Shown here: positions 35,607 to 45,404 of the stretch, piece after piece
Numbering within the stretch: the first letter of the stretch is position 1
Layout: the number at the start of each line of letters is the position of its first letter
NCBI RefSeq assembly: GCF_014334095.1
Contig: NZ_CP060495.1
Coordinates: forward strand, 581,001-645,000
Length of the DNA stretch: 64,000 nt
Direction: 5' to 3'
From: Novosphingopyxis iocasae
Lineage (GTDB): Bacteria > Pseudomonadota > Alphaproteobacteria > Sphingomonadales > Sphingomonadaceae
Position numbers and translations under genes: made by a program
Notes under the pieces: model-generated
Database searches by the model: none
What the model was told of the DNA's origin: nothing
Seen by the model: the letters and a program-made list of their open reading frames with translations, nothing else

Positions 35607-35927
35607 ATGAAGTTTACCTTTGCAAGTCTGATGCTGCTACTGGCGCACGCCCTGATGGGTGTGCCGCTGGACGCGCAGACCTTGCGGGCGGCTGCTTCCG
35701 CCGAAGCGGACAGCGGCGATGTTGCAGCCGAAAGCCGCGCCGGCAACGTCCTGACCGCTCTTTCTGCCGAGCGGATCGGCGCATCCGCCATTCCCGCTTC
35801 GGTCGCCGAACATGCGGATGATGTTCGCGGCGGCTTCTCCCTTATACGAAGCTTCGGTTACGCGGCTGCGCTTCCTTTGCGCTGGGGCACGGGCGATCGC
35901 CACGCCCATTTTACGGGCAAGCCCTGA
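35607..35927 (+). CDS. Small putative exported protein upstream of secA
   Basis: A 106-residue ORF that I do not recognise. The N-terminus looks like a signal peptide: basic MK, then an apolar core (about 4-19, [14 protein letters not shown]) and a possible cleavage around LDA-QT. The remainder is Ala/Ser/Gly-rich, with no cysteine, and ends [15 protein letters not shown] just before the stop. Third codon positions are GC-rich, in keeping with real coding. There is no clear ribosome-binding site. It lies 133 bases before secA on the same strand, the position and type of gene expected for a SecM-like secretion monitor, though the SecM arrest motif is absent. Reality of the gene is moderately likely; the function is unknown. 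Confidence 0.5.
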   Translation: MKFTFASLMLLLAHALMGVPLDAQTLRAAASAEADSGDVAAESRAGNVLTALSAERIGASAIPASVAEHADDVRGGFSLIRSFGYAAALPLRWGTGDRHAHFTGKP

Positions 35928-35941
35928 CGCGCTGACCTTCC

Positions 35942-35959
35942 GGACGGGTGCACCCGTCC
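35942..35959. other. Perfect 18-base palindrome between the small ORF and secA
   Basis: GGACGGG-TGCA-CCCGTCC is an exact inverted repeat 15 bases after the small ORF stop and about 100 bases before the secA start. As RNA it gives a 7-bp GC-rich stem with a tetraloop. No T-run follows, so it is more likely a leader structure or protein site than a terminator. Confidence 0.55.
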
Positions 35960-36060
35960 TGGCGCATCCGGTTGCGATGCGCGCATTTCTTACCATCTTT
36001 TGCCGTAAAGCCCGGTGCCGATGCGCCGGACCGGCCATCATAGCTCAACGGGATCATCCT

Positions 36061-38787
36061 ATGCTCGGCGCCATTGCCAAATCGATTTTCGGTTCGTCCA
36101 ACGAACGCTACGTCAAATCCATCTACAAAATCGTCGACAAGATTAACGGTTTCGAACCGGAGATCATGAACCTCTCCGACGAGGATCTGAAAGCGCAGAC
36201 CGCTCGCTTCAAGGAGCGGCTGGAGGCCGGCGAAACGCTGGACGACATCCTTCCCGAAGCCTTTGCCACGGTGCGTGAGGCATCGAAGCGCGTCTTCGGC
36301 ATGCGGCATTTCGATGTGCAGATGGTGGGCGGCGTGGTGCTTCACCGCGGCGAGATTGCAGAGATGCGCACCGGTGAGGGCAAGACGCTGGTCGCAACCT
36401 TAGCCGCCTATCTCAACGCCCTGGACGGCAAGGGCGTCCATGTGGTCACGGTGAACGATTATCTCGCCCGCCGCGACGCGGAGTGGATGGGGCAGCTGTA
36501 CGGCTTCCTCGGCCTGTCGACCGGCATCATCGTCCCCGATCTGGATCAGCAGCAGCGCCGCGACGCCTATAATAGCGACATCACTTACGCGACGAACAAC
36601 GAGCTGGGGTTCGATTATCTGCGCGACAATATGAAATATGACCGCGCGGACATGGTCCAGCGGCCGTTCAATTTCGCGATCGTCGACGAGGTCGATTCGA
36701 TCCTGATCGACGAGGCGCGGACCCCGCTGATCATCTCCGGACCTACCGACGACCGGTCCGAACTTTATGCCGCCGTCAACGCGATCATTCCGCGGCTGGA
36801 CGAAGAAGATTACGAAAAGGATGAAAAGTCCAAGAAGGTGCTGCTGACCGAAGACGGCACGGAGAAGGTCGAGCGGCTGCTTGAGGAGGCTGGCCTCCTC
36901 GAGGGCACGAACCTGTATGATTTCGAGAACACGCTGGTGGTCCACCATCTCGAAAACGCCATGCGCGCGCACCTCATGTTCAAGCGCGATACCGACTATA
37001 TCGTCAAGGACGGCAAGGTCGTCATTATCGATGAGTTCACCGGCCGCATGATGGACGGGCGCCGCTGGTCCGACGGCCTGCACCAAGCGGTGGAGGCCAA
37101 GGAGGGCGTCGATGTGAAGCCCGAGAACCAGACGATGGCGACCATCACGTTTCAGAACTATTTCCGGATGTATCCCAAGCTTTCCGGCATGACGGGTACT
37201 GCGGCCACCGAGGCGGCGGAATTCTACGAGATTTATAAACTCAACGTCGCCGAGATGCCGACCAACCTGCCGGTGCAACGGATCGATGAGGACGACCAGT
37301 TCTACAAGAACACGAACGACAAGTTCGCTGCCATCGCGGCGGCGATCAAAGAGAAATATGATACCGGCCAGCCGGTGCTGGTGGGCACGGTATCGATCGA
37401 AAAGTCCGAGCTGCTCAGCGAGTTCCTGAAGCGCGAGGGAGTGAAGCACAATGTGCTGAACGCGCGCATGCATGAGAGCGAGGCCCATATCGTGGCCCAG
37501 GCGGGGCGGCTCGGTGCGGTTACCATCGCCACCAACATGGCCGGGCGCGGCACCGATATTCAGCTCGGCGGCAACCTGGAATTCCGCGTCGAGGAAGAGC
37601 TTGCGGATATCGAGGAAGGCCCGCGCCGCGACGAGGAAATCGCGCGCATCAAGCAGGAAATCGCCGCGGAAAAGGCAAAGGTGTTGGAAGCCGGGGGCCT
37701 GTTCGTGCTCGGTACGGAGCGTCACGAAAGCCGCCGCATCGACAACCAGCTGCGCGGGCGCTCCGGCCGTCAGGGCGATCCCGGCCTGTCGCGCTTCTAC
37801 CTCTGCCTGGAAGACGATCTGCTGCGTATCTTCGGCAGCGAATCACTATTCGCACGGATGATGAATTCCAGCCTGGAAGATGGCGAGGCGATCGGCGGTA
37901 AGTGGCTGTCCAAAGCGATCGAAACCGCGCAGAAGAAGGTCGAGGCGCGTAACTACGAAGCGCGCAAGCAGGTCGTCGAGTATGACAACGTCATGAACGA
38001 TCAGCGCAAGGTGATCTACGAACAGCGCGCGGACATCATGGATTCCGACACCGTCGAAGAGGTGGTGGAGCATATGCGCGTGGACGCGATCCACGCGATC
38101 GTGAACGATCACTGCCCGCCCGGCACCTATCCCGAGCAATGGGATATTCCGGGCCTGAAGGAGAAGACCGCGCAGCTTCTGGGTGAGGAACCGCCGATCG
38201 ACGCCTGGCTGGAAGAAGACGCGATCGAGCCGGAGATGGTGGCCGACCGACTGGTCGAGCGTACCGTCCAGAAGATCGACGAGAAAATCCAGGGCATCGA
38301 CGAATCGATGTGGCGCGATGTGGAAAAAAGCATTCTGCTCCAGTCGCTCGATCATCACTGGAAAGAGCATCTCTCCACGCTCGATGCGCTGCGCCAGGTG
38401 GTATTCCTGCGCGCCTATGCGCAGAAAACGCCGCTGAACGAGTATAAGCAGGAGAGCTTCGCGCTGTTCCAACGCATGCTCGATCAGATTCGCGAAGATG
38501 TGACCCGCACCCTTGCGACCAGCGAATTCCGTGCGCAGGCACCGATGCCTATGGCAGAATTGCCGGACCTGCCGGACTTCCTGACCACCCATATCGATCC
38601 GCTGACCGGTATGGACGATACCAACGATACCGATGCAGGCACGCGCGGTCTGGTGGACACACTGCCGCCGCAGCAAACGGCTGAAGCGGATATGGAGGGG
38701 CTGACCAACAATCCCAACATCAGCCGTAACGCGCCGTGCCCTTGCGGTTCGGGCCGCAAGTACAAGCATTGCCACGGGCAGCTTTAG
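36061..38787 (+). CDS. secA: Preprotein translocase ATPase SecA
   Basis: Motor ATPase (908 residues) that drives proteins through SecYEG. Walker A MRTGEGKT has Lys108, as in E. coli; Walker B-like [19 protein letters not shown]; motif [26 protein letters not shown]; and the C-terminal zinc SEC-C domain with [14 protein letters not shown] that binds SecB or ribosomes. ATG 36061 begins [19 protein letters not shown], the normal N-terminus; the frame is open for 83 codons upstream but that part overlaps the small ORF in another frame and is not conserved SecA. The SD is weak (GGGA), which leaves room for translational control. Confidence 0.98.
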   Translation: MLGAIAKSIFGSSNERYVKSIYKIVDKINGFEPEIMNLSDEDLKAQTARFKERLEAGETLDDILPEAFATVREASKRVFGMRHFDVQMVGGVVLHRGEIAEMRTGEGKTLVATLAAYLNALDGKGVHVVTVNDYLARRDAEWMGQLYGFLGLSTGIIVPDLDQQQRRDAYNSDITYATNNELGFDYLRDNMKYDRADMVQRPFNFAIVDEVDSILIDEARTPLIISGPTDDRSELYAAVNAIIPRLDEEDYEKDEKSKKVLLTEDGTEKVERLLEEAGLLEGTNLYDFENTLVVHHLENAMRAHLMFKRDTDYIVKDGKVVIIDEFTGRMMDGRRWSDGLHQAVEAKEGVDVKPENQTMATITFQNYFRMYPKLSGMTGTAATEAAEFYEIYKLNVAEMPTNLPVQRIDEDDQFYKNTNDKFAAIAAAIKEKYDTGQPVLVGTVSIEKSELLSEFLKREGVKHNVLNARMHESEAHIVAQAGRLGAVTIATNMAGRGTDIQLGGNLEFRVEEELADIEEGPRRDEEIARIKQEIAAEKAKVLEAGGLFVLGTERHESRRIDNQLRGRSGRQGDPGLSRFYLCLEDDLLRIFGSESLFARMMNSSLEDGEAIGGKWLSKAIETAQKKVEARNYEARKQVVEYDNVMNDQRKVIYEQRADIMDSDTVEEVVEHMRVDAIHAIVNDHCPPGTYPEQWDIPGLKEKTAQLLGEEPPIDAWLEEDAIEPEMVADRLVERTVQKIDEKIQGIDESMWRDVEKSILLQSLDHHWKEHLSTLDALRQVVFLRAYAQKTPLNEYKQESFALFQRMLDQIREDVTRTLATSEFRAQAPMPMAELPDLPDFLTTHIDPLTGMDDTNDTDAGTRGLVDTLPPQQTAEADMEGLTNNPNISRNAPCPCGSGRKYKHCHGQL

Positions 38788-38939
38788 GGCCGCACGGCAG
38801 GCCGGGAAGAAGGTGAAACGGATGGGGCCCCATGCCGCGAACGATTGCGACAGTGGGCCCCAGGCTGCATTTGTGAGCCGTCTCCGCGGACGATTACAGC
38901 CTTATCGGATTGCGGGAAAAAAATAGCGCGACACAAGGC

Positions 38940-38969
38940 TTGCCATTCCCAAAAAGCCGCTGCTATAGG
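38940..38969 (+). promoter_or_regulatory. Probable sigma-70 promoter of tRNA-Asn
   Basis: TTGCCA (38940-38945), an 18-base spacer, then TATAGG (38964-38969), followed by a GC-rich stretch before the tRNA 5' end at 38999. The GC-rich discriminator is as expected for a stable-RNA promoter under growth-rate or stringent control. Confidence 0.6.
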
Positions 38970-38998
38970 CGCGGCCTGCCCCGGGGGACCGGGGCTGC

Positions 38999-39073
38999 TC
39001 CCCGATAGCTCAGCGGTAGAGCTCTCGACTGTTAATCGAGCGGCCGTTGGTTCGAATCCAACTCGGGGAGCCA
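38999..39073 (+). tRNA. tRNA-Asn (anticodon GTT)
   Basis: Complete cloverleaf: acceptor TCCCCGA (38999-39005) pairs with TCGGGGA (39063-39069); D arm GCTC/GAGC; anticodon stem CTCGA/TCGAG enclosing loop CTGTTAA with anticodon GTT; T arm GTTGG/CCAAC with TTCGAAT loop; discriminator G; CCA is encoded (39071-39073). It follows secA by about 210 bases and has its own promoter. Confidence 0.97.
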
Positions 39074-39218
39074 CTTTTCAGCACTGATATCAGTGCATGC
39101 CGTCCCAGAACGGTGCTTTCGCTCAAACCTGACCAATTCGGCTCGGCCATCCTTGACCTGCCGTCCGCCCTTGCCAATAGTGGCTTGTGGTGACAGGCCT
39201 GCTGGGAGGGGAATTGCC

Positions 39219-39584
39219 ATGAAAGTCAAACGTTTGGAGGAAGGCGAGCGGGCGCTGGAGGCTGAGGCTCGTATTCGGTTGATTCCTATCGGGCCAAACC
39301 GGTTTGGATGGAACTGTGAACTGATTCACGGTCTCCTTTCCGTTTGCGCGCGGCATCGCGGCGAATATGTGAACGACGTTACGGCGGAAGCGGCAGCGTT
39401 GCGCTGGGCTGAAGGGCAAGGTGCCCTGTCGGCCATCGTCGAGATTGCTGACTCGCCGCGACGCTATCCTGCCGCGCGCGATGGCGTGGCTATCGATGCC
39501 CAAGACAAGGGGCGTGACGGATTTGACGGGCTTGCCCCACCGACTATTCAGCTTGACGGAAAGGGCGACCGCCGCGGGCTTTAA
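39219..39584 (+). CDS. Hypothetical protein downstream of tRNA-Asn
   Basis: A 121-residue soluble protein that I do not recognise. It is charged at the N-terminus (KVKRLEEGERALEAEARIRL), has a more ordered-looking middle (NRFGWNCELIHGLLSVCARHRGEYVNDVTAEAAALRWAE, in part), and a polar, low-complexity tail. A GGAGGGG site seven bases before the ATG supports expression. It converges on nadK with an 18-base gap. Its place directly after a tRNA gene could mean acquired DNA, but there is no integrase and no repeat of the tRNA 3' end in view. Confidence 0.62.
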   Translation: MKVKRLEEGERALEAEARIRLIPIGPNRFGWNCELIHGLLSVCARHRGEYVNDVTAEAAALRWAEGQGALSAIVEIADSPRRYPAARDGVAIDAQDKGRDGFDGLAPPTIQLDGKGDRRGL

Positions 39585-39602
39585 CAGGGTGTACGCCGCC
39601 GT

Positions 39603-40373
39603 TCAGGTGGCGAACTGTTCCATCGCGATCCGCTCATCAAGCGCATGTTCCGGATCGAACAGCAGCGTAAGCTGCCGGCTGCGATCGATTTCGATATCCA
39701 CGCGGGTAATATCCCGCACTTCACGTTGATCCGCAACGGCCGATACCGGGCGCTTGTCGGCATTCAGGATACGGAAACTGATGCGGCTGCGGTCCGGCAG
39801 GATGGCGCCCTTCCATCGGCGCGGACGGAACGGGCTGATCGGCGTCAGGGCCAGCATGGCGGAGCCGAGCGGCAGGATCGGGCCGTTCGCTGACATATTA
39901 TAGGCGGTCGATCCTGCTGGCGTTGCAACCAGCACACCATCACAGACCATCTCGTCAATCGTCACGCGGTCATCGATGCGCACTTCGATCTTGGCAGTCT
40001 GGCGCGTCTCGCGAAGCAGCGACACCTCGTTGATGGCGGGCAGAACACGAGTCTCGCCGCTGGCAGTTGTCACGCTCATCCGTAGCGGCGCGACGGAGAA
40101 GCTTTTTGCTTTCGCCAGACGGTCCGACAGGTCATCCGAGCGCCAGCTGTTGAGCAGGAAACCCACCGTGCCGCGGTTCATGCCGAACACGGGTTTCAAG
40201 CGGCCATTTTCGAGCATCTGGTGCAGCACCTGCAACATATAGCCGTCACCGCCCAGCACCACGACGCGCGTGGCATCTTCCAGGTCCACGAATTCATAGC
40301 GGCCGAGCAATTCTTCGCGCGCCTCGCGGGCCATCCGGGTGGGGCTGGCGAGCAGCGCGGTGCCTTCGATCAT
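39603..40373 (-). CDS. nadK: NAD kinase
   Basis: ATP-dependent NAD+ kinase (256 residues), the source of NADP. The GGDG motif is at 41-44 (VVVLGGDGYMLQ); NRGTVGFLLN, INEVSLLRET and the core CDGVLVATPAGSTAYNMSANGPIL are intact. It is shorter at the N-terminus than E. coli NadK, as in other alphaproteobacteria. The 129 bases between its start and the divergent GGDEF/EAL gene probably contain both promoters. Confidence 0.96.
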   Translation of the reverse strand: MIEGTALLASPTRMAREAREELLGRYEFVDLEDATRVVVLGGDGYMLQVLHQMLENGRLKPVFGMNRGTVGFLLNSWRSDDLSDRLAKAKSFSVAPLRMSVTTASGETRVLPAINEVSLLRETRQTAKIEVRIDDRVTIDEMVCDGVLVATPAGSTAYNMSANGPILPLGSAMLALTPISPFRPRRWKGAILPDRSRISFRILNADKRPVSAVADQREVRDITRVDIEIDRSRQLTLLFDPEHALDERIAMEQFAT

Positions 40374-40502
40374 GCCGATGCCTCAAGAAAAACGTTCATT
40401 GCAGCGCCAGACCCTCAAGGTCGAGATGACAGGAATTTAACGGTCCCGCGCTTAGGGAACCGTGCTAGGGGGCGCGATGGTGCGGGGCAAGGGTTGAACG
40501 CG

Positions 40503-41801
40503 ATGAACGACAGGCGCGAACATAAGGCAGCGCACGACGATCAGCGGGACTGGATCACCGGGCTGGCGACAGGCAAGGCCGCGCGGTTGCGGCTGGAGCA
40601 TGCCGTTCTGCCGGGCGCGATGCTGCTGATCGGACTGGCCGGCTTTCGCAACGTCAACGTCTCCCATGGCCGGGATGGCGGCGACCGCGCATTGGCCGAC
40701 GTTGGCGAGCGTATTCGCCGCTTCCTCCGCGTGATCGAGGGGCGTCCGCCCTTTGCCGCGCGTACCGGCGGCGCGGAGTTTCTCATTGCGCTGGATGCCG
40801 CCGCGTCGGCGCCGCTTGTCGCCCGCCAGCTGGTGGCCGAGCTCCACCGCCCCGTCGAAATCGAGGGCAGCGCAATACACTTGAGCCCCCGGATCGGCAT
40901 TGCGGAAAAGCATGACGCGGAAGATGGCGCTGCCTATATGCGACGTGCCCGCATGGCGCTGGAAGAAGCGATGCGGGCCGATACCCGCACTATCGTCCAA
41001 TCCGAGGCAGGGCGCCTTGATGAAGCGATGATGGACGAGACGCTGGGCCGCCACATGCGCCATGCGCTGGACCGGGGCGAGATCGCTATCCTGTTTCAGC
41101 CGCAATTCGCGTTGCACGACGGGCGCATGACAGGTGCGGAGGCCTTGGCGCGCTGGCAACATCCGGAGTTCGGCACGCTTGGCGGTGAGGCGCTGTTCGC
41201 CGCCGCCGCGCGCAGCGATTTCGTTCTGGCGCTGTCGCGGCACATCCAGGAGCGGGCAATCGATCTGGCGGCAAGCTGGGGCGGGGCGCTTCAGGACCTG
41301 CGGTTGTCGATCAATGTCACCGCGCAGGATTTGGCAAGTCCGGACATGGCGGATCGGCTGCTGGGATATCTGGCAGACCACGGTTTTCGCAAGGACTGCC
41401 TGACCGTTGAGATCACCGAAAGTGCACTGATCGACGATCTGGAAGCAGCAGGGCAGCAGTTCGGACGTCTGCGTGCCGAGGGGCTGCGGATCGCGCTTGA
41501 CGATTTCGGCACCGGATACAGCTCGCTCGCCTATCTCAGCGCGCTTCCGCTCGACTATCTGAAGCTCGACAAACGCATGACAGGGGAGCTTCAAGGCTCC
41601 GAGCGGGACAGGATCGTCGTGCGCGCCATCATCGCGATGGCAAAGGCGCTCGGGCTCGAAGTGATCGCGGAAGGGATCGAGAGCGAAGGCCAGCGCGATC
41701 TGATCGCTCACGAAGGATGCGATTATTGGCAAGGCTTCCTCCGCGCAGGCGCTTTGGAGGCGGACGCCTTTCGCGAATTTGCGCTGGCCGCGAACCGTTA
41801 A
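40503..41801 (+). CDS. EAL phosphodiesterase with degenerate GGDEF domain
   Basis: Soluble 432-residue protein without membrane helices. The N-terminal GGDEF-type domain (about 15-165) has GGAEF at 89-93, so the catalytic acidic residue is Ala and cyclase activity is unlikely; it may act as a GTP sensor. The EAL domain (about 180-425) has intact EAL (213-215), SINVTAQDL, VEITESAL, DDFGTGYSS, LKLDKRM and IAEGIES, so it should degrade c-di-GMP. ATG 40503 gives a sensible start; the frame is open upstream over the nadK promoter region but without homology. Confidence 0.92.
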   Translation: MNDRREHKAAHDDQRDWITGLATGKAARLRLEHAVLPGAMLLIGLAGFRNVNVSHGRDGGDRALADVGERIRRFLRVIEGRPPFAARTGGAEFLIALDAAASAPLVARQLVAELHRPVEIEGSAIHLSPRIGIAEKHDAEDGAAYMRRARMALEEAMRADTRTIVQSEAGRLDEAMMDETLGRHMRHALDRGEIAILFQPQFALHDGRMTGAEALARWQHPEFGTLGGEALFAAAARSDFVLALSRHIQERAIDLAASWGGALQDLRLSINVTAQDLASPDMADRLLGYLADHGFRKDCLTVEITESALIDDLEAAGQQFGRLRAEGLRIALDDFGTGYSSLAYLSALPLDYLKLDKRMTGELQGSERDRIVVRAIIAMAKALGLEVIAEGIESEGQRDLIAHEGCDYWQGFLRAGALEADAFREFALAANR

Positions 41802-41915
41802 GGGCTCGCTAAGACTTCGCTAGGCGCTGAGCCGATCGCCCTTCGCTCTCAGCACTGCCCAGCGCGGAGAAACGCGCCCGACATGATCAGCATGAACGGC
41901 TCTGGCTGCGACGGA

Positions 41916-44900
41916 TCAGCCTTTGCCTTGCGCCATTTTGGCGAGACCGCGTGACAGCTGCAGCGCGCCGTGGAGGCGGCTTTTCGGATCGCGCCACACG
42001 CGATTGATGACGAGCTTACTGTCGGGCCGCAGCTTCGCCACTTCGCCCAGCCGCTCCACATAACGCATCAGCGCCGGCACGTCCGGCGGGCTGTCGTTGT
42101 GGAAGCTGACCAGCGCGCCGCGCGGACCGATTTCGATCTTCGCGACCTGGGCCGTCAGCGCATTCAGCTTCACCCGCATCAGGGTGAGCAGGTTCTCTGT
42201 CGCGTCGGGCAGATCGCCGAAGCGGTCGATCAGTTCGGCGGCGAAGCCTTCGATGGCGTCCACCTGATCGATCTCGTTGATCCGGCGATAGAGACCCATG
42301 CGCAAGGAAAGGTCCGGCACGTAGAAATCCGGAATGGAGATCGGCGCATCGACGGTGATCTGCGGGCTGAACTTCTCGGACGGGGCATCCATACCCATGT
42401 CGCCGGCTTTCGCGGCAATGATCGCCTCTTCGAGCATCGACTGGTAGAGTTCGAAGCCCACTTCCTTGATGTGGCCGGACTGTTCGTCGCCAACGAGGTT
42501 GCCCGCGCCGCGAATGTCGAGATCGTGGCTGGCGAGCTGGAAGCCCGCACCCAGGCTATCGAGGTCTGACAGGACCTTCAGGCGCTTCTCCGCCGTCTCG
42601 GTCAGCACCCGGCCTTCAGGCGTTGTCAGATAAGCATAAGCGCGCGTCTTGGAACGACCGACGCGGCCGCGAAGCTGATAGAGCTGGGCAAGGCCGAAGC
42701 GGTCCGCGCGGTGGACGATCAGCGTGTTGGCGCTGGGGATATCGAGCCCGCTCTCCACGATCGTGGTGGACAGCAGCACGTCGTAACGCTTGTCGTAGAA
42801 GGCGGTCATGCGCTCCTCGACATCGCCGGCGGACATCTGCCCGTGCGCGACGACGGCCTTCACCTCGGGCACCTCCTCGCGCAGGAATTCCTCGATGTCG
42901 GTGAGGTCCGCGATGCGCGGGACAACGAAGAAGCTCTGGCCGCCGCGATAATGTTCGCGCAGCAAGGCCTCGCGCATAACCACCGGGTCCCAAGGCATCA
43001 CATAGGTGCGGACCGCCAGGCGATCGACCGGCGGGGTCTGGATTACCGATAGTTCGCGAAGGCCAGACATCGCCATCTGCAGCGTGCGCGGAATGGGCGT
43101 GGCAGTGAGGGTCAGCATATGGACGTCGGTTTTCAGCGCCTTCAGCCGTTCCTTGTGGGTCACGCCGAAACGCTGTTCTTCATCGACGATGACGAGGCCG
43201 AGACGCTTGAAATCCACCGATTTGGCGAGGATCGCATGGGTGCCGATGACGACGTCAATCGTGCCGTCTTTCAGCCCTTCGCGTGTTTTCGTGGCCTCGG
43301 CCGATGGTACAAGGCGCGAGAGGCGGCCGACTTCCAGCGGGAAACCGCGGAAACGTTCGACGAAATTGGTGTAGTGCTGGCGTGCGAGCAGCGTGGTCGG
43401 TGCCACCACCGCCACCTGCATCCCGCTCATCGCCGCGACGAAGGCCGCGCGCATCGCCACCTCGGTCTTGCCGAAGCCGACATCGCCGCAGACGAGGCGA
43501 TCCATCGGCTTACCTGCCTGAAGATCTTCGACAACCTCGCCGATCACGCGGTCCTGATCTTCGGTTTCCTCGTACGGAAAACGATCGACGAAGCTGGCGT
43601 AGCTGCTGTCTTCCACCTCGGCGACTTCGCCGGGCTTCAGCGCGCGGGCTGCAGCGGTTTTCATAAGCTCACCCGCAATTTCGCGGATGCGCTCCTTCAT
43701 CCGCGCCTTGCGCCGTTGCCACGCCTCGCCGCCCAGCTTGTCGAGCGAAGCGCCTTCATGATCGGCGCCGTAGCGCGAGAGTACGTCGATATTCTCGACC
43801 GGCACGAACAGCTTGTCGCCGCCCGCATAGCTCAGCGAAACGCAGTCATGCGCGCTTTTACCGACCTCGATCTGGGTCAGTCCCTCATAGCGCCCGATGC
43901 CATGATCGGCGTGAACGATAAGGTCACCCACCGCCAGCGCCTGGATTTCGGAAAGGAAAGCATCCGCGCTCTTGCGCTTCTTGCGCCGCCGGACCAGCCG
44001 GTCGCCGAGCATGTCCTGTTCGGTGATGACCGCGATGTCAGGGCCCGTGAACCCGCTGTCGAGCGGCAGGATGGTGAGCGCGGCGCTGCCATCTGCTGCC
44101 GCTCCCTGTGCTTCCTGCCAGTTCTTGGCGGCCTTGGACTTCTTGAGGCCGTGGTCCTTCATCAGACCGGTGAGCCGCTCCCGCGCGCCGCGCGAATAGC
44201 TGGCTAGAATCACGCGCTTGCCGTCCTTCCGCAGCGCATCGATATGCTTCACCGCCGCTTCGTAGACATTGGCGTTCTGGGCGCGCTCGGGTGCGAAATC
44301 GCGCGATCCGGCGACGCCGAAATCTAGCACGCGGTCACTCTCCGGCTCGGCAAATCCGCTGAGTTGGTGGACGGGCCGCTCTTCTTGTTCCTTCGTCCAT
44401 TGGTCGGGCGTCAGATAGAGCGCATCGGCGGGCAAGGGACGATAGCTGCCCGGCTCGCTCGATTGCGCGCGCTGCCGGTTCTGTTGGTAATCCTGAATTG
44501 CATCGAAGCGCTGCTGCGCCGCGGCGGGCGCACCGGCATCGGCAACGATCAGGTCCTGCGGTTGCAGATGATCAAACAGCGGAACGAGCCGTTCTTCCAG
44601 CATCGGCAGCCAATGATCCATGCCGGCCAGGCGGCGGCCCTCGCTGATCGCTTGATAAAGCGGATCGCCGGTCGCGGTGGCCCCAAAACGCTCGCGATAA
44701 CGGCTGCGAAAGCGCTTGATTGATCCTTCGTCCAGGAGAGCCTCAGCGGCGGGGAGCAGGTCGAAATGATCCACCCGTCCTACCGAGCGCTGGTCCGCCG
44801 GATCGAATTCGCGCACCGATTCGATCTCGTCGCCGAAGAAATCAAGCCGAAGCGCCAGTTCGCGTCCCGCAGGAAACAGATCCACGATTGAGCCACGCAC

Positions 44901-45389
44901 GGCATATTCGCCAGCATCGGCCACAGTTTCCGTGCGCTCATATCCGTTGGCTGTAAGCAATTCAGACAGCTTCTCGCGCTCGATGACCGCGCCAGGCTGC
45001 AATCTTGCGCCCAGCTCGCGCAGGCGGAAGGGCGTTAGCGTGCGCTGCGTGACGGCATTGACCGTGGTAACCAGAAGCTGCGCCGATTTGGGTTTGCCCT
45101 GCAGCGCAGCCAGCGTTGCCATCCGTCGCGAGGTTACGGGAAGCGAGGGTGATGCGCGGTCATAGGGAAGGCAATCCCACGCCGGAAATTCCAGCACCTC
45201 CAGCTCGGGCGCGAAATATTGCGCGGCCTCGGCCACCGCGCGCATTTCCGTTTCTTCCGGCGCGATGTAGACCGCGCGGCCCTTCGCAGCGCGCGCCAGA
45301 TCGGCCAGTAGCCATGGCAGAAAGCCGACTGGAACCGAACTGAGCGTGAGCGGGCGCTTAGCCTGCGTTATCCTGGAAAGATCGGGCAT
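41916..45389 (-). CDS. mfd: Transcription-repair coupling factor Mfd
   Basis: SF2 translocase (1157 residues) that removes RNA polymerase stalled at lesions and recruits UvrA. It has the UvrB-like N-terminal domains (about 1-350), the RNA-polymerase interaction domain around KSAHDCVSLSYAGGDKLFVPVENIDVL (in part), Walker A CGDVGFGKTEVA with the lysine at about residue 641, DEEQ box VIVDEEQRFG, motif VI QLRGRVGRS and the C-terminal UvrA-inhibitory domain. Full length for the family. It lies downstream of sdhE on the same strand; palindromic repeat copy C is between them. Confidence 0.97.
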   Translation of the reverse strand: MPDLSRITQAKRPLTLSSVPVGFLPWLLADLARAAKGRAVYIAPEETEMRAVAEAAQYFAPELEVLEFPAWDCLPYDRASPSLPVTSRRMATLAALQGKPKSAQLLVTTVNAVTQRTLTPFRLRELGARLQPGAVIEREKLSELLTANGYERTETVADAGEYAVRGSIVDLFPAGRELALRLDFFGDEIESVREFDPADQRSVGRVDHFDLLPAAEALLDEGSIKRFRSRYRERFGATATGDPLYQAISEGRRLAGMDHWLPMLEERLVPLFDHLQPQDLIVADAGAPAAAQQRFDAIQDYQQNRQRAQSSEPGSYRPLPADALYLTPDQWTKEQEERPVHQLSGFAEPESDRVLDFGVAGSRDFAPERAQNANVYEAAVKHIDALRKDGKRVILASYSRGARERLTGLMKDHGLKKSKAAKNWQEAQGAAADGSAALTILPLDSGFTGPDIAVITEQDMLGDRLVRRRKKRKSADAFLSEIQALAVGDLIVHADHGIGRYEGLTQIEVGKSAHDCVSLSYAGGDKLFVPVENIDVLSRYGADHEGASLDKLGGEAWQRRKARMKERIREIAGELMKTAAARALKPGEVAEVEDSSYASFVDRFPYEETEDQDRVIGEVVEDLQAGKPMDRLVCGDVGFGKTEVAMRAAFVAAMSGMQVAVVAPTTLLARQHYTNFVERFRGFPLEVGRLSRLVPSAEATKTREGLKDGTIDVVIGTHAILAKSVDFKRLGLVIVDEEQRFGVTHKERLKALKTDVHMLTLTATPIPRTLQMAMSGLRELSVIQTPPVDRLAVRTYVMPWDPVVMREALLREHYRGGQSFFVVPRIADLTDIEEFLREEVPEVKAVVAHGQMSAGDVEERMTAFYDKRYDVLLSTTIVESGLDIPSANTLIVHRADRFGLAQLYQLRGRVGRSKTRAYAYLTTPEGRVLTETAEKRLKVLSDLDSLGAGFQLASHDLDIRGAGNLVGDEQSGHIKEVGFELYQSMLEEAIIAAKAGDMGMDAPSEKFSPQITVDAPISIPDFYVPDLSLRMGLYRRINEIDQVDAIEGFAAELIDRFGDLPDATENLLTLMRVKLNALTAQVAKIEIGPRGALVSFHNDSPPDVPALMRYVERLGEVAKLRPDSKLVINRVWRDPKSRLHGALQLSRGLAKMAQGKG

Positions 45390-45404
45390 CAGACTGTTCG
45401 AAAA

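Noticed and set aside
35812-36060. An 83-residue N-terminal extension of SecA
   Set aside because: The extension overlaps the small ORF in another frame, is Arg/Cys-rich without SecA similarity, and [19 protein letters not shown] is the normal SecA N-terminus.
38999-39584. Genomic island inserted at tRNA-Asn
   Set aside because: There is no integrase and I found no direct repeat of the tRNA 3' end in the window; the downstream gene could simply be chromosomal.
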